Program-made: the position numbers and the translations under genes | Assembly (NCBI GenBank): GCA_021772955.1 | Contig: JAJFKZ010000026.1 | Span: 1 to 57,064 of the forward strand | DNA: 57,064 bases | Reading direction: 5' to 3' | Origin: Gammaproteobacteria bacterium | Lineage (GTDB): Bacteria; Pseudomonadota; Gammaproteobacteria; Xanthomonadales; Wenzhouxiangellaceae | Part shown: positions 43,544 through 52,975 of the stretch, piece by piece | Position numbering within the stretch: position 1 is the first letter of the stretch | Layout: each line of letters begins with the position of its first letter | Notes under the pieces: model-generated | What the model was told of the DNA's origin: nothing | Seen by the model: the letters and a program-made list of their open reading frames with translations, nothing else | The model's database searches: none

Positions 43544-44665
43544 ATGCTGAACCCCGATGACCTGGACAAACCCGGCCCAATCAGCGACCCAATCAGCGGC
43601 GCAATCAGCAGCACTGGCCAGCCGTTGATCCTGCCGGCGCTGCCGGAAGGTCTGCTGGAGCTGCCGGCCACGGCGTTGTATCAGCAGCTGCCCGGCCCCT
43701 GCCTGATCAAGCTGGAGGGTGATGATCCACAGCCGCTGGTGGTCTCGGTATTGCAGCACGGCAATGAAGATTCCGGCTGGGATGCAGTGCGCCAGTTGCT
43801 GAAAAACCGTTATCAGCAGCAGCGCCTGCCGCGCAGCCTGTGGCTGTGGATCGGTAACACGCAAGCGTCACGCTGGCGGCGGCGGCGGCTCCCGGAGCAG
43901 CCGGATTTCAACCGCTGCTGGCCCTATCCAGGACGACCACCTGCCACCGAACATGATCGCCATGAGGTGGAAATGTTCGCCACTCTGACCGAAATCCTGC
44001 ACCAGGCGAACCCGCTGGCGGTCATCGATGCGCACAACAATTCCGGGCTCAATCCGCACTACGCGGCCATCAATCGGCTGGACTGGGGCTGCTACAACCT
44101 GGCCCGGCAGTTCACCGATATCGTGGTTTATTTCACCTCACCGCCGGGCACCATGGCCAATGCCTGTGCGATGTTCTGCCCTTCGTTGACGCTGGAATGC
44201 GGACGCGCTGGCGAACTGCACGGTACCGACCATGCCATGCAATTCATCGACAATTGCCTGCATCTGAAACACGTCGACACGGCGCCGCGATCGCTGGGCG
44301 AAGGCGTGGTTTACCACATGCAGGCCACGGTCTACGTGTCACCCGGGTTGAGCTTTGGCTTTCAGGCCGCGACGGCAGCAATCCGATTCATCCCCAACCT
44401 GGATCACCTCAACTTTCAGCAACTGCCGGCCGGCAGCAAGCTGGCCGACATCAACACCGATGGTCAACGCTGTGTGCTGGTGCTGGACGCGCACGGCCAC
44501 GATATCACCGACGCCTGTTTCAGCTTCGAACACGGCGAACTGCGCACCCGCCGCCCGGTCATTCCTTCCATGCTGACGCAAGACGAACGTGTCATCAGCC
44601 AGGATTGCCTGTGCTACCTGATGGAAATCATCGACCCGTTTCCGCAGCATGCAGATCCGCTCTGA
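43544..44665 (+). CDS. M14-like succinylglutamate desuccinylase/aspartoacylase family protein
   Basis: A 373-residue zinc deacylase or carboxypeptidase of the M14/AstE-AspA group. The zinc motif is LQHGNEDSG (His and Glu). The substrate-binding region has FNRCWP (Asn-Arg pair), a downstream third-ligand candidate in AVIDAHNNSGLNPHYA, and a catalytic Glu candidate in SLTLECGRAGE. The C-terminal about 110 residues look like the beta domain of succinylglutamate desuccinylases. No signal peptide is seen. The substrate is uncertain (N-acyl amino acid or peptide). It converges on lipA with a gap of 9 bp. Confidence 0.78.
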   Translation: MLNPDDLDKPGPISDPISGAISSTGQPLILPALPEGLLELPATALYQQLPGPCLIKLEGDDPQPLVVSVLQHGNEDSGWDAVRQLLKNRYQQQRLPRSLWLWIGNTQASRWRRRRLPEQPDFNRCWPYPGRPPATEHDRHEVEMFATLTEILHQANPLAVIDAHNNSGLNPHYAAINRLDWGCYNLARQFTDIVVYFTSPPGTMANACAMFCPSLTLECGRAGELHGTDHAMQFIDNCLHLKHVDTAPRSLGEGVVYHMQATVYVSPGLSFGFQAATAAIRFIPNLDHLNFQQLPAGSKLADINTDGQRCVLVLDAHGHDITDACFSFEHGELRTRRPVIPSMLTQDERVISQDCLCYLMEIIDPFPQHADPL

Positions 44666-44674
44666 AGCAATGAC

Positions 44675-45676
44675 TCAGCTCAAGCCGCAGTTGTTTTTTT
44701 CCAGTACCCGTTCGGCGCGGTAACTGGAGCGTACCAGCGGGCCAGACACCACTTCCAGAAAGCCCATGTCCAGGCCGGTCTGGCGAAATGCCTGGAACTG
44801 CTCCGGGGTCACGTAGCGAGCCACCGGCAGATGGTTGCTGGTGGGTCGCAAATACTGGCCAAAGGTGACAATATCCACACCGATGGCACGCAGATCGTGC
44901 ATGCATTCAACCACTTCATCGTCGGTTTCGCCCAGGCCCAGCATCAGACTGGTCTTGGTCAATAGTTCCGGCCGATAGCGCTTGGCGTGCGCCAGCACTG
45001 TCAGGGTCTGATCGTAACCGGCGCGTGGATCGCGCACTGGATGGGTCAGTCGCCGCACGGTTTCGACATTCTGGGCAAACACTTCCAGACCGGAATCGAC
45101 CACCGTTTCAATACACGCAAGCCGCCCCTGAAAATCCGGTGTCAACGCCTCCACTGCGGTGTGTGGATTGATGTTTTTGATCGAGCGTACGCAAGCAGCA
45201 TAATGACTTGCACCGCCATCATCGAGATCATCACGGTCGACCGAGGTCAAAACGATGTATTTGAGATCCATCAGGCGCACTGACTCGGCCACATTGGCCG
45301 GCTCCTCGTGATCCAGCCAGCCGCGCGGATTGCCGGTGTCCACCGAGCAGAAGCGGCAGGCACGGGTACAGACATCGCCCATGAGCATGATGGTGGCCGT
45401 GCCGGCGGTCCAGCACTCGCCGATGTTCGGGCACTTGGATTCCTCGCACACCGTGGCCAGTCGATGGCTGCGCACGTTGGCCTTGACGGCCGCATACTTG
45501 CCGCCCGATGGCAGCCGGACGCGCAGCCAGTCCGGTTTGCGGCCGAGCGGTTCGGGGGTGCTGCCAGTGCGTGCTTTGATGCCATCACGAATGGCGGTGA
45601 AGCCTTGTGGCTTGTGCACCTTGTCGCCGCTTTTGACGGTAATGGGAATGCGTTGTGCGCTCAGAGTTTCAGTCAT
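44675..45676 (-). CDS. lipA: Lipoyl synthase LipA
   Basis: A radical-SAM enzyme that inserts two sulfurs into octanoyl groups to make lipoate. Both iron-sulfur motifs are intact: [12 protein letters not shown] for the auxiliary cluster and CTRACRFC for the SAM cluster. The C-terminal SSYRAERVL also belongs to the family. The track's 500-residue ORF runs far upstream, but the ATG at 45676 gives MTETLSAQ and a 333-residue protein of normal length; the upstream part is noise antisense to nothing useful and lacks LipA similarity. No lipB is adjacent. Confidence 0.95.
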   Translation of the reverse strand: MTETLSAQRIPITVKSGDKVHKPQGFTAIRDGIKARTGSTPEPLGRKPDWLRVRLPSGGKYAAVKANVRSHRLATVCEESKCPNIGECWTAGTATIMLMGDVCTRACRFCSVDTGNPRGWLDHEEPANVAESVRLMDLKYIVLTSVDRDDLDDGGASHYAACVRSIKNINPHTAVEALTPDFQGRLACIETVVDSGLEVFAQNVETVRRLTHPVRDPRAGYDQTLTVLAHAKRYRPELLTKTSLMLGLGETDDEVVECMHDLRAIGVDIVTFGQYLRPTSNHLPVARYVTPEQFQAFRQTGLDMGFLEVVSGPLVRSSYRAERVLEKNNCGLS

Positions 45677-45899
45677 GTTGCATTGACAATCAATACCAGA
45701 AAACATTTTATCGCAGATGCGTTGGTGGTTGCGTTGTTTCGAAGAGTTTATCCTGCGCTCACCTGTGACAGACGTTTTTTCAGTCCGCCACGTGCGTAAC
45801 GCTGCGTTGCGATTCTGCTGTTGCAGTGCTGGACAAGGACTGGGCCATTGCCTGCGAGTCATGCCTTGCGGCGAAGCATTTTCCGCCTCGCTGCAAGTT

Positions 45900-46976
45900 T
45901 CAGTATTTCCAGCGCAGTACACCAGCAAACAGCCGGGCACACTCAAGCAACTGATCGATACTGACCCATTCATCGATGCAGTGCGCTTGCGTGATGTCCC
46001 CCGGCCCCAATACCAGCGCCGGTACGCCGGCAGCACAAAACAACGCTGCTTCGGTCCAGAAGTGCACTGGCGGGGATGTCGGCAACTGGCAGGCATGCGC
46101 AAATGCTCTGGCACGACGATCATCCTGGCCTGCGACCGGCAATGGCGGGCCGGAAAACGACACCTGCCAGTGCGCATGTCGAGTGCTGTCTGCCAGACCG
46201 ATCAGGTGCTGCATGAACTGCTCATTGTCCGCACCTGGTTCCAGTCGCGCTGACCAGTGCAGGTCACAAGCATCGGTGATGACATTGCTGTTCTCTCCAC
46301 CATGAATCCGGCCCAGGTTGAAGCAACTGCGTCGCCCCTGTTCGGCCTCGCGCTCGCAATAGTCAAGCGCAGCTGCCAGCCAGCGTGCCGCCCGGTGATT
46401 GGCATTCTCACTGAGTGCCTGCGGCGCGGAAGAATGGCCAGCCACACCAGAAAAATGACCACGCACAGACAAGTAGCCCCGATGACTGAACACTGCACGA
46501 CAACGGGTCGGTTCGCAGACCACAGCCTGTTGGAAGCGTCCGGCAATCCCGGTTTGCAGAAATCGTTCTACACAGCAACCGTTGGCACCCTCCTCGTCGG
46601 TGGTAAACAGCAACGCCATGTCCTGCTCGCTGGTTTCTGCGAGCGCCAACAACACCGCTGCAGCGCCCTTGATATCACAGCTGCCACGACCGTAAACGCG
46701 CTTGTTTTTAATCGTCATTGCCAGCGGATCAACGCTCCAGCCACTACCGCAAGGCACTGTATCCAGATGACAATTGAACAGCACATGAGGCGCACCACGG
46801 CTGGCGAAAAAGGTGACATGGCCAGCATCATGATCAGTGATCTGGACGTCAAAACCAGGTTCCAGAACCTGACGCAAATAATTAAATATGGGTGAGCGCG
46901 CGTGCAGGTCGCGCGGTGGGTTCTGGCTGTCGCAGGCGAGCAGTTGCTGCAGATGATTGAGGATACGCTGTTTCAT
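45900..46976 (-). CDS. argE: M20 deacetylase, acetylornithine/acetylcitrulline type (ArgE)
   Basis: A 358-residue M20 metallopeptidase that removes the acetyl group from acetylornithine or, in Xanthomonas-type pathways, acetylcitrulline. Zinc-site motifs are FNCHLDTVP (His, Asp), [20 protein letters not shown] (catalytic Glu pair) and the dimerisation region with GVAGHSSAP. The family assignment is firm; the exact substrate is inferred from the neighbouring carbamoyltransferase remnant, which resembles the acetylornithine enzyme. Its start overlaps that remnant by 4 bp (ATGA). Confidence 0.8.
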   Translation of the reverse strand: MKQRILNHLQQLLACDSQNPPRDLHARSPIFNYLRQVLEPGFDVQITDHDAGHVTFFASRGAPHVLFNCHLDTVPCGSGWSVDPLAMTIKNKRVYGRGSCDIKGAAAVLLALAETSEQDMALLFTTDEEGANGCCVERFLQTGIAGRFQQAVVCEPTRCRAVFSHRGYLSVRGHFSGVAGHSSAPQALSENANHRAARWLAAALDYCEREAEQGRRSCFNLGRIHGGENSNVITDACDLHWSARLEPGADNEQFMQHLIGLADSTRHAHWQVSFSGPPLPVAGQDDRRARAFAHACQLPTSPPVHFWTEAALFCAAGVPALVLGPGDITQAHCIDEWVSIDQLLECARLFAGVLRWKY

Positions 46977-47248
46977 GCATGTCCTCGCCGAATCCTGGCG
47001 GCCAGTGCGAAGCGTTGTCCGATCAACCTGACCATGCCTTCCGTCGACTGCGATGAGCGGTACGCCGAGCGCACGTACAGCGCATGTGCACCTTGTCGAT
47101 TAGCACCGATTTCATTGGTTGCGTGGGTACGCAGTGATGGATTCAGAAACAGCAAGGCGCTACTGCGACCGGCCAGATCCTGGCGCATCAACGTGGACCG
47201 TAATTGCACTGACAGCTCCTGTTCTAGCCCGCCTGGCATTTGTGCCAA
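46973..47248 (-). pseudogene. Internally deleted N-acetylornithine carbamoyltransferase remnant
   Basis: A 91-residue ORF whose first half matches the N-terminal carbamoyl-phosphate region of aspartate/ornithine carbamoyltransferases, nearest the acetylornithine type: LAGRSSALLFLNPSLRTHATNEIGANRQGAHALYV (shown as a family feature; the SxRTR-type site is the NPSLRTH block). The last part, VRLIGQRFALAARI, resembles the C-terminal helix of the same enzymes (ENRLHVQKAIMAALV in Xanthomonas, from memory). A full enzyme has about 335-340 residues, so an in-frame deletion of about 250 residues is the simplest reading. The ornithine-binding half is missing, so it cannot be a working transferase. It still couples to argE by ATGA. 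Confidence 0.6.
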
Positions 47249-47347
47249 GACTAGGCGCAGTTTGCAGGTATAGTCAAGGGGCTGAGGCAGGAGTCAGGCC
47301 AACGGTGACCTGACCGGCATAAGGCTTGCGACAAATCTTGCCGTCAG

Positions 47348-48049
47348 TCAACTGTTTTGCGCAATCTGCCGGCGTGCATCAAGCTTGGATATTGCTTCAT
47401 CCAGTTTATCAACATCGACATACTTGAGTGCCTGCATCTGTTGCAGGAATTCACTTGCGCAGTCACCCTCAGGGGCAAATATGCGATTGTCATCCAGCGC
47501 AGCCTGGAATTTCTCGCTGAGATCACGAAATGCCTTTTTGTCATCAACTTGTTGCTGATACTCCAGAATCTTGGGCGATTTCGGGTCTATGTCCTTGAGC
47601 ATGCCCAAGTAGATAGTGGTGGCATACAGATAGCCGGCGTCAAGATTGGCGAGCACACGGTTTTCAACGCGATCCCGGATGATCTCTAGTTTGTTCAGCG
47701 CCGTCGTGTTTTGCGGATTGCCGGACAGCTCATGCATCACATCAAGCATGTCTTTTTGCAAGGCCGAATAGCCGGCAGTCTGCAATCCGGATTTACTTAT
47801 CCCTGATTGCAGGGTGGGCATGCTCATGAACCAGTCTTCAGTATTGATGGAGATGTCCTGCAGACGCTTGACGCGCTCGGTGTTATCGAGCTTCGCCGCC
47901 ACGATGTCATCAGCAGCAAACACGATTCCACTGAACATCATGGCCAACACCAGAATTGACAGGAACAGCAAACTTGGGCACAGGCAGGGACGAACTGTAC
48001 AACACAGCTGTCGATAATCGTGATTTTGAGTAATGTCGTAATGGGTCAT
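47348..48049 (-). CDS. Hypothetical exported protein
   Basis: I do not recognise this protein. From ATG 48049 it has 233 residues: a hydrophobic segment (LLFLSILVLAMMFSGIVFA) preceded by a long polar N-region and followed by a likely cleavage site (VFAAD), then an acidic, helical periplasmic part with no clear motif. A single Cys near the C-terminus (EGDCASEF) is notable. The track starts at 48115, but that extension has no Shine-Dalgarno and is Arg/Cys-rich, so I prefer 48049. It is alone on its strand and divergent from the ABC exporter operon. Confidence 0.65.
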   Translation of the reverse strand: MTHYDITQNHDYRQLCCTVRPCLCPSLLFLSILVLAMMFSGIVFAADDIVAAKLDNTERVKRLQDISINTEDWFMSMPTLQSGISKSGLQTAGYSALQKDMLDVMHELSGNPQNTTALNKLEIIRDRVENRVLANLDAGYLYATTIYLGMLKDIDPKSPKILEYQQQVDDKKAFRDLSEKFQAALDDNRIFAPEGDCASEFLQQMQALKYVDVDKLDEAISKLDARRQIAQNS

Positions 48050-48370
48050 GTTGACCACCCCGTATGTCCTGTTTCGAGCCCTCCCTGGACAGATGAACGC
48101 TCGCAAACCACACAAGCAATAAAACTATTGTACTACTTTCGAATACTGCCAGCAAGACAGCAACATGGTCAGTCGTGTAAGAAAACGCTGTGTCGAAGTG
48201 TAAGAACACTGCTGTCACAGTGTTGTTTCCCTGGCTGTCATGCTGACATCGAAACGTCCTGTCCGGATGCTGACATGACAATCATCACATCGATTTACAG
48301 CCAGTTCACACTGTTGCGAGTCTGACTTGGCCTGCACAATGACAACAGATTCAAACATCCAGCATCTACC
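48050..48370. other. Divergent control region of the hypothetical and ABC operon
   Basis: About 320 bp without a gene once the shorter start of the hypothetical is accepted. It contains the hairpin AACACTG-CTGTCA-CAGTGTT (48205-48224) and two separate CTGTCA-like words without 11-bp pairing. No clear -35/-10 for either gene. Confidence 0.4.
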
Positions 48371-49285
48371 ATGCACTCTAAAGCTGTCGCGACTTGTCGT
48401 AATCTCTCACATCGGTACCAGAATCATGCTGCCCTGGATGACATCAACCTGGATTTGCAGCCCGGAGAGATCACCGTGCTACTTGGCCCCAACGGCGCCG
48501 GCAAGACCACACTGATCCACCTGCTGCTGGGTCTTGTGCAAGTTCAGCAAGGCACAATCACAGTTTTGGGGCAGGCAGCAGGCCGACGCGAAGCTCGTCA
48601 ACATACTGGTGTCATGCTGCAGATCAGCGGAGTACAGGACAATCTCACGGTGTTCGAGTTACTGCAGTTGTTTGTCAGTCTGTATCCGCGCGCCATGGAA
48701 CTGGACAGGCTGCTGGCTGAAACCGATCTGCAGTCTCTGCACAACCGTCGCTTTGGCCAATTGTCGGGCGGCCAGCAACAACGCGTGCTGTTTGCCATCG
48801 CCTTGTGCGGCAATCCGCAGCTGCTGATTCTGGACGAACCCACTACGGGCATGGATCCTGCCGTGCGCCGACAAATTTGGAGCAGCCTCGAGCAACGTCG
48901 TAAGCGCGGCACCGCCATTTTGCTGTGTACACACGACATGCACGAGGCGGAACAACTGGCTGACCGCATTGTGCTGCTCAATCATGGTCGCGTCATCACC
49001 CACGACACGGCAGAACAGATTCGACGCCGGCTGCCCAGTCAGTTGATCAAGGTGCGCAGTAGCATCCAACTGACAAGTATCGCCGCATCAGACAATGTGC
49101 AGTCCATCAGTCGCACTGATGATCTTTTAACCATCTATTGCCATTTTGCTGAGCCGGTGGTGCGCGCGATCCTCAATGCAGACCCCGACGCCAGCGAGCT
49201 GGAAGTGACCGGCACCGATTTGGAAACGGCCTTTTTGGCACTGACCAAAGCAAACCCATCCACCGTAGAGGCCAAGCATGAGTAA
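48371..49285 (+). CDS. ABC exporter ATPase
   Basis: A 304-residue ATPase of the DrrA/CcmA-like group. Walker A GPNGAGKTT, signature LSGGQQQRVLFAIAL, Walker B LLILDEPTTGMDP and His switch LCTHDMHEAEQLADR are intact. A C-terminal extension (about 220-304) follows the nucleotide domain as usual for exporters of drugs or lipids. It overlaps the permease gene by 8 bp. The linked two-component system suggests the exporter responds to membrane or antibiotic stress, which is inference. Confidence 0.9.
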   Translation: MHSKAVATCRNLSHRYQNHAALDDINLDLQPGEITVLLGPNGAGKTTLIHLLLGLVQVQQGTITVLGQAAGRREARQHTGVMLQISGVQDNLTVFELLQLFVSLYPRAMELDRLLAETDLQSLHNRRFGQLSGGQQQRVLFAIALCGNPQLLILDEPTTGMDPAVRRQIWSSLEQRRKRGTAILLCTHDMHEAEQLADRIVLLNHGRVITHDTAEQIRRRLPSQLIKVRSSIQLTSIAASDNVQSISRTDDLLTIYCHFAEPVVRAILNADPDASELEVTGTDLETAFLALTKANPSTVEAKHE

Positions 49286-50048
49286 GTCAGCAACAATAGA
49301 ACAAATCCGTAGTCACTGGCTTGTCCTGGCGCGGTTCATCGAGTGCCAGTGGCTCAACCTGCTGCGCACGCCGGCCTACACGCTACCAACCCTGATGTTT
49401 CCGATCATGTTCTACAGCTTTTTCGGCCTGCTGATGATTCGCGGACAGGCGCAGTATCTGCTGTGCACGTTTGCCACTTTTGGCTGCATCGGTGCCGCGC
49501 TATTCGCCTTTGGTGTTGGCATCGCCACCGAGCGCGCCCAGGGCTGGCTGACATTGCTGCAAGCAACTCCGGCACCGATCGCTGCCGTGCTGGTCGGCAA
49601 GGGGTTCGGCGCCGCACTGTTTGCTGCCATCATCACGCTGATCATGTCTGTGCTGGCGGCGGTGTTCGGCGATGTACGCATGGCGACCGGACAATGGGCC
49701 GGCCTGTTGCTGGTGATGGTGTTGGGCAGCCTGCCATTTTCAGCGCTGGGTATCGGCCTGGGCATGAGCCTGGCACCGAATGCAGCACCGGCGGTACTGA
49801 ACCTGATTTATCTGCCGCTGGGCTTTTTGTCCGGGCTGTGGATACCGGTCAGCCAGTTACCCGGCTGGCTGCAGGACGTGGCGGTGTGGCTGCCGCCTTA
49901 TCACCTGGCGGAACTGGCCCTGCACGTGACCGGCACGCGCAGCGGCTCAGCGCTGATCAGCCTGGCCATTCTGACTGGCTATACGCTGCTGTTTGTGTTG
50001 TTTGCGGCCTGGGCCTGGCGCCGCCCCAAAACCAGTATGAACCAATGA
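49278..50048 (+). CDS. ABC-2 type exporter permease
   Basis: A 256-residue permease with six membrane spans. Motifs of ABC-2 exporters include PTLMFPIMFYSFFGLLM, GVGIATERAQGWLTLLQATPAP and GFLSGLWIPVSQLPGWLQDVAVWLPPYHLAEL. The substrate is unknown. Its stop overlaps the amidohydrolase start by 4 bp (ATGA). Confidence 0.9.
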   Translation: MSKSATIEQIRSHWLVLARFIECQWLNLLRTPAYTLPTLMFPIMFYSFFGLLMIRGQAQYLLCTFATFGCIGAALFAFGVGIATERAQGWLTLLQATPAPIAAVLVGKGFGAALFAAIITLIMSVLAAVFGDVRMATGQWAGLLLVMVLGSLPFSALGIGLGMSLAPNAAPAVLNLIYLPLGFLSGLWIPVSQLPGWLQDVAVWLPPYHLAELALHVTGTRSGSALISLAILTGYTLLFVLFAAWAWRRPKTSMNQ

Positions 50049-51865
50049 AAAACCTGCTTGTACTTGTCTTTATACTGCTCATTCTGGTGACTGCTGTCTT
50101 CTTGTTGCCGGAACCCGCTGCACCGCCATCCGGTGTGGATGGTGCCGCTGCAATGGCCGAACCTGCTGCTACTGCGTCCGCTATCACAGTCATCCGCAAT
50201 GTGCGGCTGTTTGACGGCGAACAGGTGCATGCAGCAACCAACCTGCTGTTGCGCGATGGTCTGGTGCACAGCATCGGCAGTGAACTCGACGTGCCGGCGG
50301 CGGCAAACGTGATCGACGCCACCGGCATGACCGCAGTTCCGGGCCTGATCGATGCCCATGTGCACAGTGTCGGCAGCGCTCGGGCCGATGCCCTGCGTTT
50401 CGGCGTAACCACCATGCTGGACATGTTCCGACCACCTTTTGATTTCGATCAGATGCATGCCGAGCGCGAATCCGCCGGACCCACCGAGCAAGCCGATCTG
50501 TTCTCGGCCGGGTTTCTGGCCACAGTCGCCGGTGGTCATGGCACGCAATACGGTATCGACGTGCCAACCTTGGCCGGGCCCGAAGCAGCATCCGAATGGG
50601 TGGCGGCGCGCAAGGCCGAAGGATCGGACTGGATCAAGATCATCATTGAACCCGGCTGGGGCAAGCGTGCCTTGCCAACATTGGACGCCGCTACGGTAAC
50701 GGCGCTGATCGCGGCCGCGCACGCCAATGAGCTGATGGCGGTAGCGCATGTGTCCAGCTACGACGACGCACTGCTGGCCATCGAGTCCGGCATTGATGGT
50801 CTGGTGCATCTGTTCGGCGACCGTGAGGTGGATGCACCGTTTCTTGCAGCAGCGCAAGCAAACGGCATTTTCGTCGTCCCGACCACACCGGTATTGGCCG
50901 CTATCCATGGTCATGATGACACCGACTGGATACCGGCACATCCGTTGCTGGGACCACGCCTGACGGCCGCACAGCGCGAAAGCCTGGCGAGGCGTTTTCC
51001 AGCGCCAGACGACGACGGATCGGCGTGGTCGAATGTGCAGGCGAATGTGATCGCCATGCATGCGGCCGGGATACCGATCCTGGCCGGCAGCGATGCTCAG
51101 AATCCAGCCACCACCTATGGCGCCAGCCTGCATCACGCCCTGCGCCTGCTGGTCGGTACCGGTCTGACACCGCTGGCTGCACTGCGTGCGGCGACCAGAG
51201 CTCCAGCGAATGCATTCGGATTGCAGGGGCGAGGCTGCCTGAAGCCCGGCTGCCGTGCCGATCTGCTGCTCGTCAACGGCAATCCATTGCTCGATATCGA
51301 AGCGACCGCGATGATCGATGCGGTCTGGAAGAACGGTCACCGCATCGAGTTCAAATTGCCGGTTGCACCGGTCGACTCCGCAAGCGCGGATGCAACGCCG
51401 CAGAGCTCGATTGATCTGCTCTCCGCGCCGACGCGCTGGATGGCGGCGGCTGACGATTATATGGGTGGCAACTCAACTGCAAGCATCGCCTGGGTTGATG
51501 AGCACCAGACTCGCAGACTGAGTATCACCGGGCAGGTGGCTCCCGGCTATGCATTCCCTTATGCTGGTGCAATGTGGTTTACCAACACCATCCCGATGCA
51601 GCCGGTCGATCACAGCGCCATGACGCAACTGGTGCTGGAATTCGATGGCCCCGACAGTGACTATCAGGTGCTGCTGTTCAGCGGCGCAAACCAGTCTCTG
51701 CCCCCGGTACAAGTGCCGATCCAGGCTGGTCGGCCGAACACCATCCGACTGGATTCAATCAATCATCTGGATCTGGCCCGACTGCGCGCGATCGGCGTGT
51801 TCGCCAGCGGTTCGGAACGCGAGATCAAGTTCACGATCCAGCAGGCTCTACTGGAGTCAATGTGA
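50045..51865 (+). CDS. Amidohydrolase fused to a CIA30-like C-terminal domain
   Basis: A 606-residue exported or membrane-anchored protein. Residues 5-21 are a hydrophobic anchor or signal. An amidohydrolase domain (about 48-440) has the metal motif DAHVHS (His105, His107), VAHVSSYDDALLAIESG, and the late Asp in LAGSDAQNPAT. The C-terminal about 150 residues (DDYMGGNSTASIAWVDEHQTR, LVLEFDGPDSDYQVLLFSG) resemble the CIA30/galactose-binding-like fold. The track's 840-residue ORF begins far upstream in the permease's alternate frame; ATG 50045 overlaps the permease stop and is the true start. It is coupled to the histidine kinase by TGTGA. Substrate unknown; imidazolonepropionase-like or prolidase-like hydrolysis of a small cyclic amide is possible. 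Confidence 0.85.
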   Translation: MKNLLVLVFILLILVTAVFLLPEPAAPPSGVDGAAAMAEPAATASAITVIRNVRLFDGEQVHAATNLLLRDGLVHSIGSELDVPAAANVIDATGMTAVPGLIDAHVHSVGSARADALRFGVTTMLDMFRPPFDFDQMHAERESAGPTEQADLFSAGFLATVAGGHGTQYGIDVPTLAGPEAASEWVAARKAEGSDWIKIIIEPGWGKRALPTLDAATVTALIAAAHANELMAVAHVSSYDDALLAIESGIDGLVHLFGDREVDAPFLAAAQANGIFVVPTTPVLAAIHGHDDTDWIPAHPLLGPRLTAAQRESLARRFPAPDDDGSAWSNVQANVIAMHAAGIPILAGSDAQNPATTYGASLHHALRLLVGTGLTPLAALRAATRAPANAFGLQGRGCLKPGCRADLLLVNGNPLLDIEATAMIDAVWKNGHRIEFKLPVAPVDSASADATPQSSIDLLSAPTRWMAAADDYMGGNSTASIAWVDEHQTRRLSITGQVAPGYAFPYAGAMWFTNTIPMQPVDHSAMTQLVLEFDGPDSDYQVLLFSGANQSLPPVQVPIQAGRPNTIRLDSINHLDLARLRAIGVFASGSEREIKFTIQQALLESM

Positions 51866-52962
51866 AGTCGCAACTGCAGACGCTGCATTACTGGTTGCTG
51901 CCGGACAAACTCGGGGTGGGCTGGTTGCCGTATCTGTGGCTGGTCTATCTGGGCTTTTTCTTCATTGAGTATTTTTTTCGCCCGGCCAGCCTGCTGGAGT
52001 GGATCGCCGTCGCCGCCACGGTGTTGACGTTTCTGCTGCTGTATTTCAGCTGCTATCGTCGACGCGGCAACGTCGCGTTACTGCACATCGGCCTGTTGGC
52101 GCTGCTGGCGATGACCTGGGCGCCGTTCAATGCCGGCTCCAGCGTGCTGTTCATCTACGCGGCCAGCTTTGCCTACTTGACTGGTGCGCCCGCAAGATCG
52201 GCCTGGGTAGTGGCTACAATCGGCTTGCTGGCAGCGCTTACTGCGTGGTTGGCACAGCCCACGTTGATATACTGGCTACCGGGTGCGGCCATCAGCGTCG
52301 TGATCGGTGTGGCCAACATATTTTTCGGTGAAAACGAGCGCAAAAATGCCGAACTGCGTCTATCCCAGGCAGAGATCAAGCGCCTGGCCAAGGTCGCCGA
52401 ACGTGAGCGTATCGCCCGCGATCTGCACGACGTTGTCGGCCACACGCTGTCGCTGATTGTAGTCAAGAGCGCCCTTGCTGGGAGATTGTTGCAGCAAGAC
52501 AAGGAACTGGCCAAAGCCGAAATCCAGTCCATCGAGGACACCGCCCGCGCCTCATTGCAGGAAGTGCGCAAGGCCATCAGTGGCCTGCACGAACAGTCAC
52601 TGCATGAAGCACTGGCACAGGCTGAAATGAGCCTGCAGTCGGCCGAAGTTTTCTTGCAGCTGGAAGTGGACGATGATTTGCAACTGCCACAGCGCGATGC
52701 AGCGATGCTGGGTCTGGTGATCCGTGAGGCCTGCACCAACATTATCCGCCACGCCGGTGCCCAACATTGTCGGATAGCATTGCAATATGACCGTAGCAGA
52801 AAAAAAATATGGCTGGAAATCTGTGATGACGGGGGTGGTGTGATTCAGCCGCATGGCAACGGCGTCGAGGGCATGCGCGCACGCATGGAGTCACTGGGAG
52901 GTCAGCTGCAGATAGACAACAAGCAAGCCGGCAGACTGTGCGGCTGGATACCTGTGCAATGA
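51862..52962 (+). CDS. DesK/LiaS-type sensor histidine kinase
   Basis: A 366-residue HisKA_3-type kinase, starting with GTG at 51862. Five or six membrane spans (about residues 22-155) have no large outside loop, as in DesK-type sensors of membrane state. The phosphoacceptor is His189 in RERIARDLHDVVGHTLS. The ATPase domain has REACTNIIRHAGAQ (N box), EICDDGGGV and GVEGMRARMESLGGQL. The final G-box is short. It is followed after 13 bp by its response regulator. Confidence 0.9.
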   Translation: MKSQLQTLHYWLLPDKLGVGWLPYLWLVYLGFFFIEYFFRPASLLEWIAVAATVLTFLLLYFSCYRRRGNVALLHIGLLALLAMTWAPFNAGSSVLFIYAASFAYLTGAPARSAWVVATIGLLAALTAWLAQPTLIYWLPGAAISVVIGVANIFFGENERKNAELRLSQAEIKRLAKVAERERIARDLHDVVGHTLSLIVVKSALAGRLLQQDKELAKAEIQSIEDTARASLQEVRKAISGLHEQSLHEALAQAEMSLQSAEVFLQLEVDDDLQLPQRDAAMLGLVIREACTNIIRHAGAQHCRIALQYDRSRKKIWLEICDDGGGVIQPHGNGVEGMRARMESLGGQLQIDNKQAGRLCGWIPVQ

Positions 52963-52975
52963 TTGGATTTAAGTC

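Noticed and set aside
45677-46177. Upstream extension of the lipA ORF in the track
   Set aside because: LipA proteins begin near the ATG at 45676. The extension overlaps argE in another frame and has no LipA or other similarity.
48235-48290. Possible Pho box near CTGTCATGCTGACAT
   Set aside because: The half-sites are not 11 bp apart and a second good copy is missing.
49343-50044. Upstream extension of the amidohydrolase ORF
   Set aside because: It lies out of frame inside the permease gene; the real start is ATG 50045 coupled to the permease stop.
49979-51340. 453-residue ORF on the minus strand
   Set aside because: It is antisense to the amidohydrolase gene, which has clear metal motifs and coupled start and stop. 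The antisense product is Cys/His/Gln-rich with no family features.
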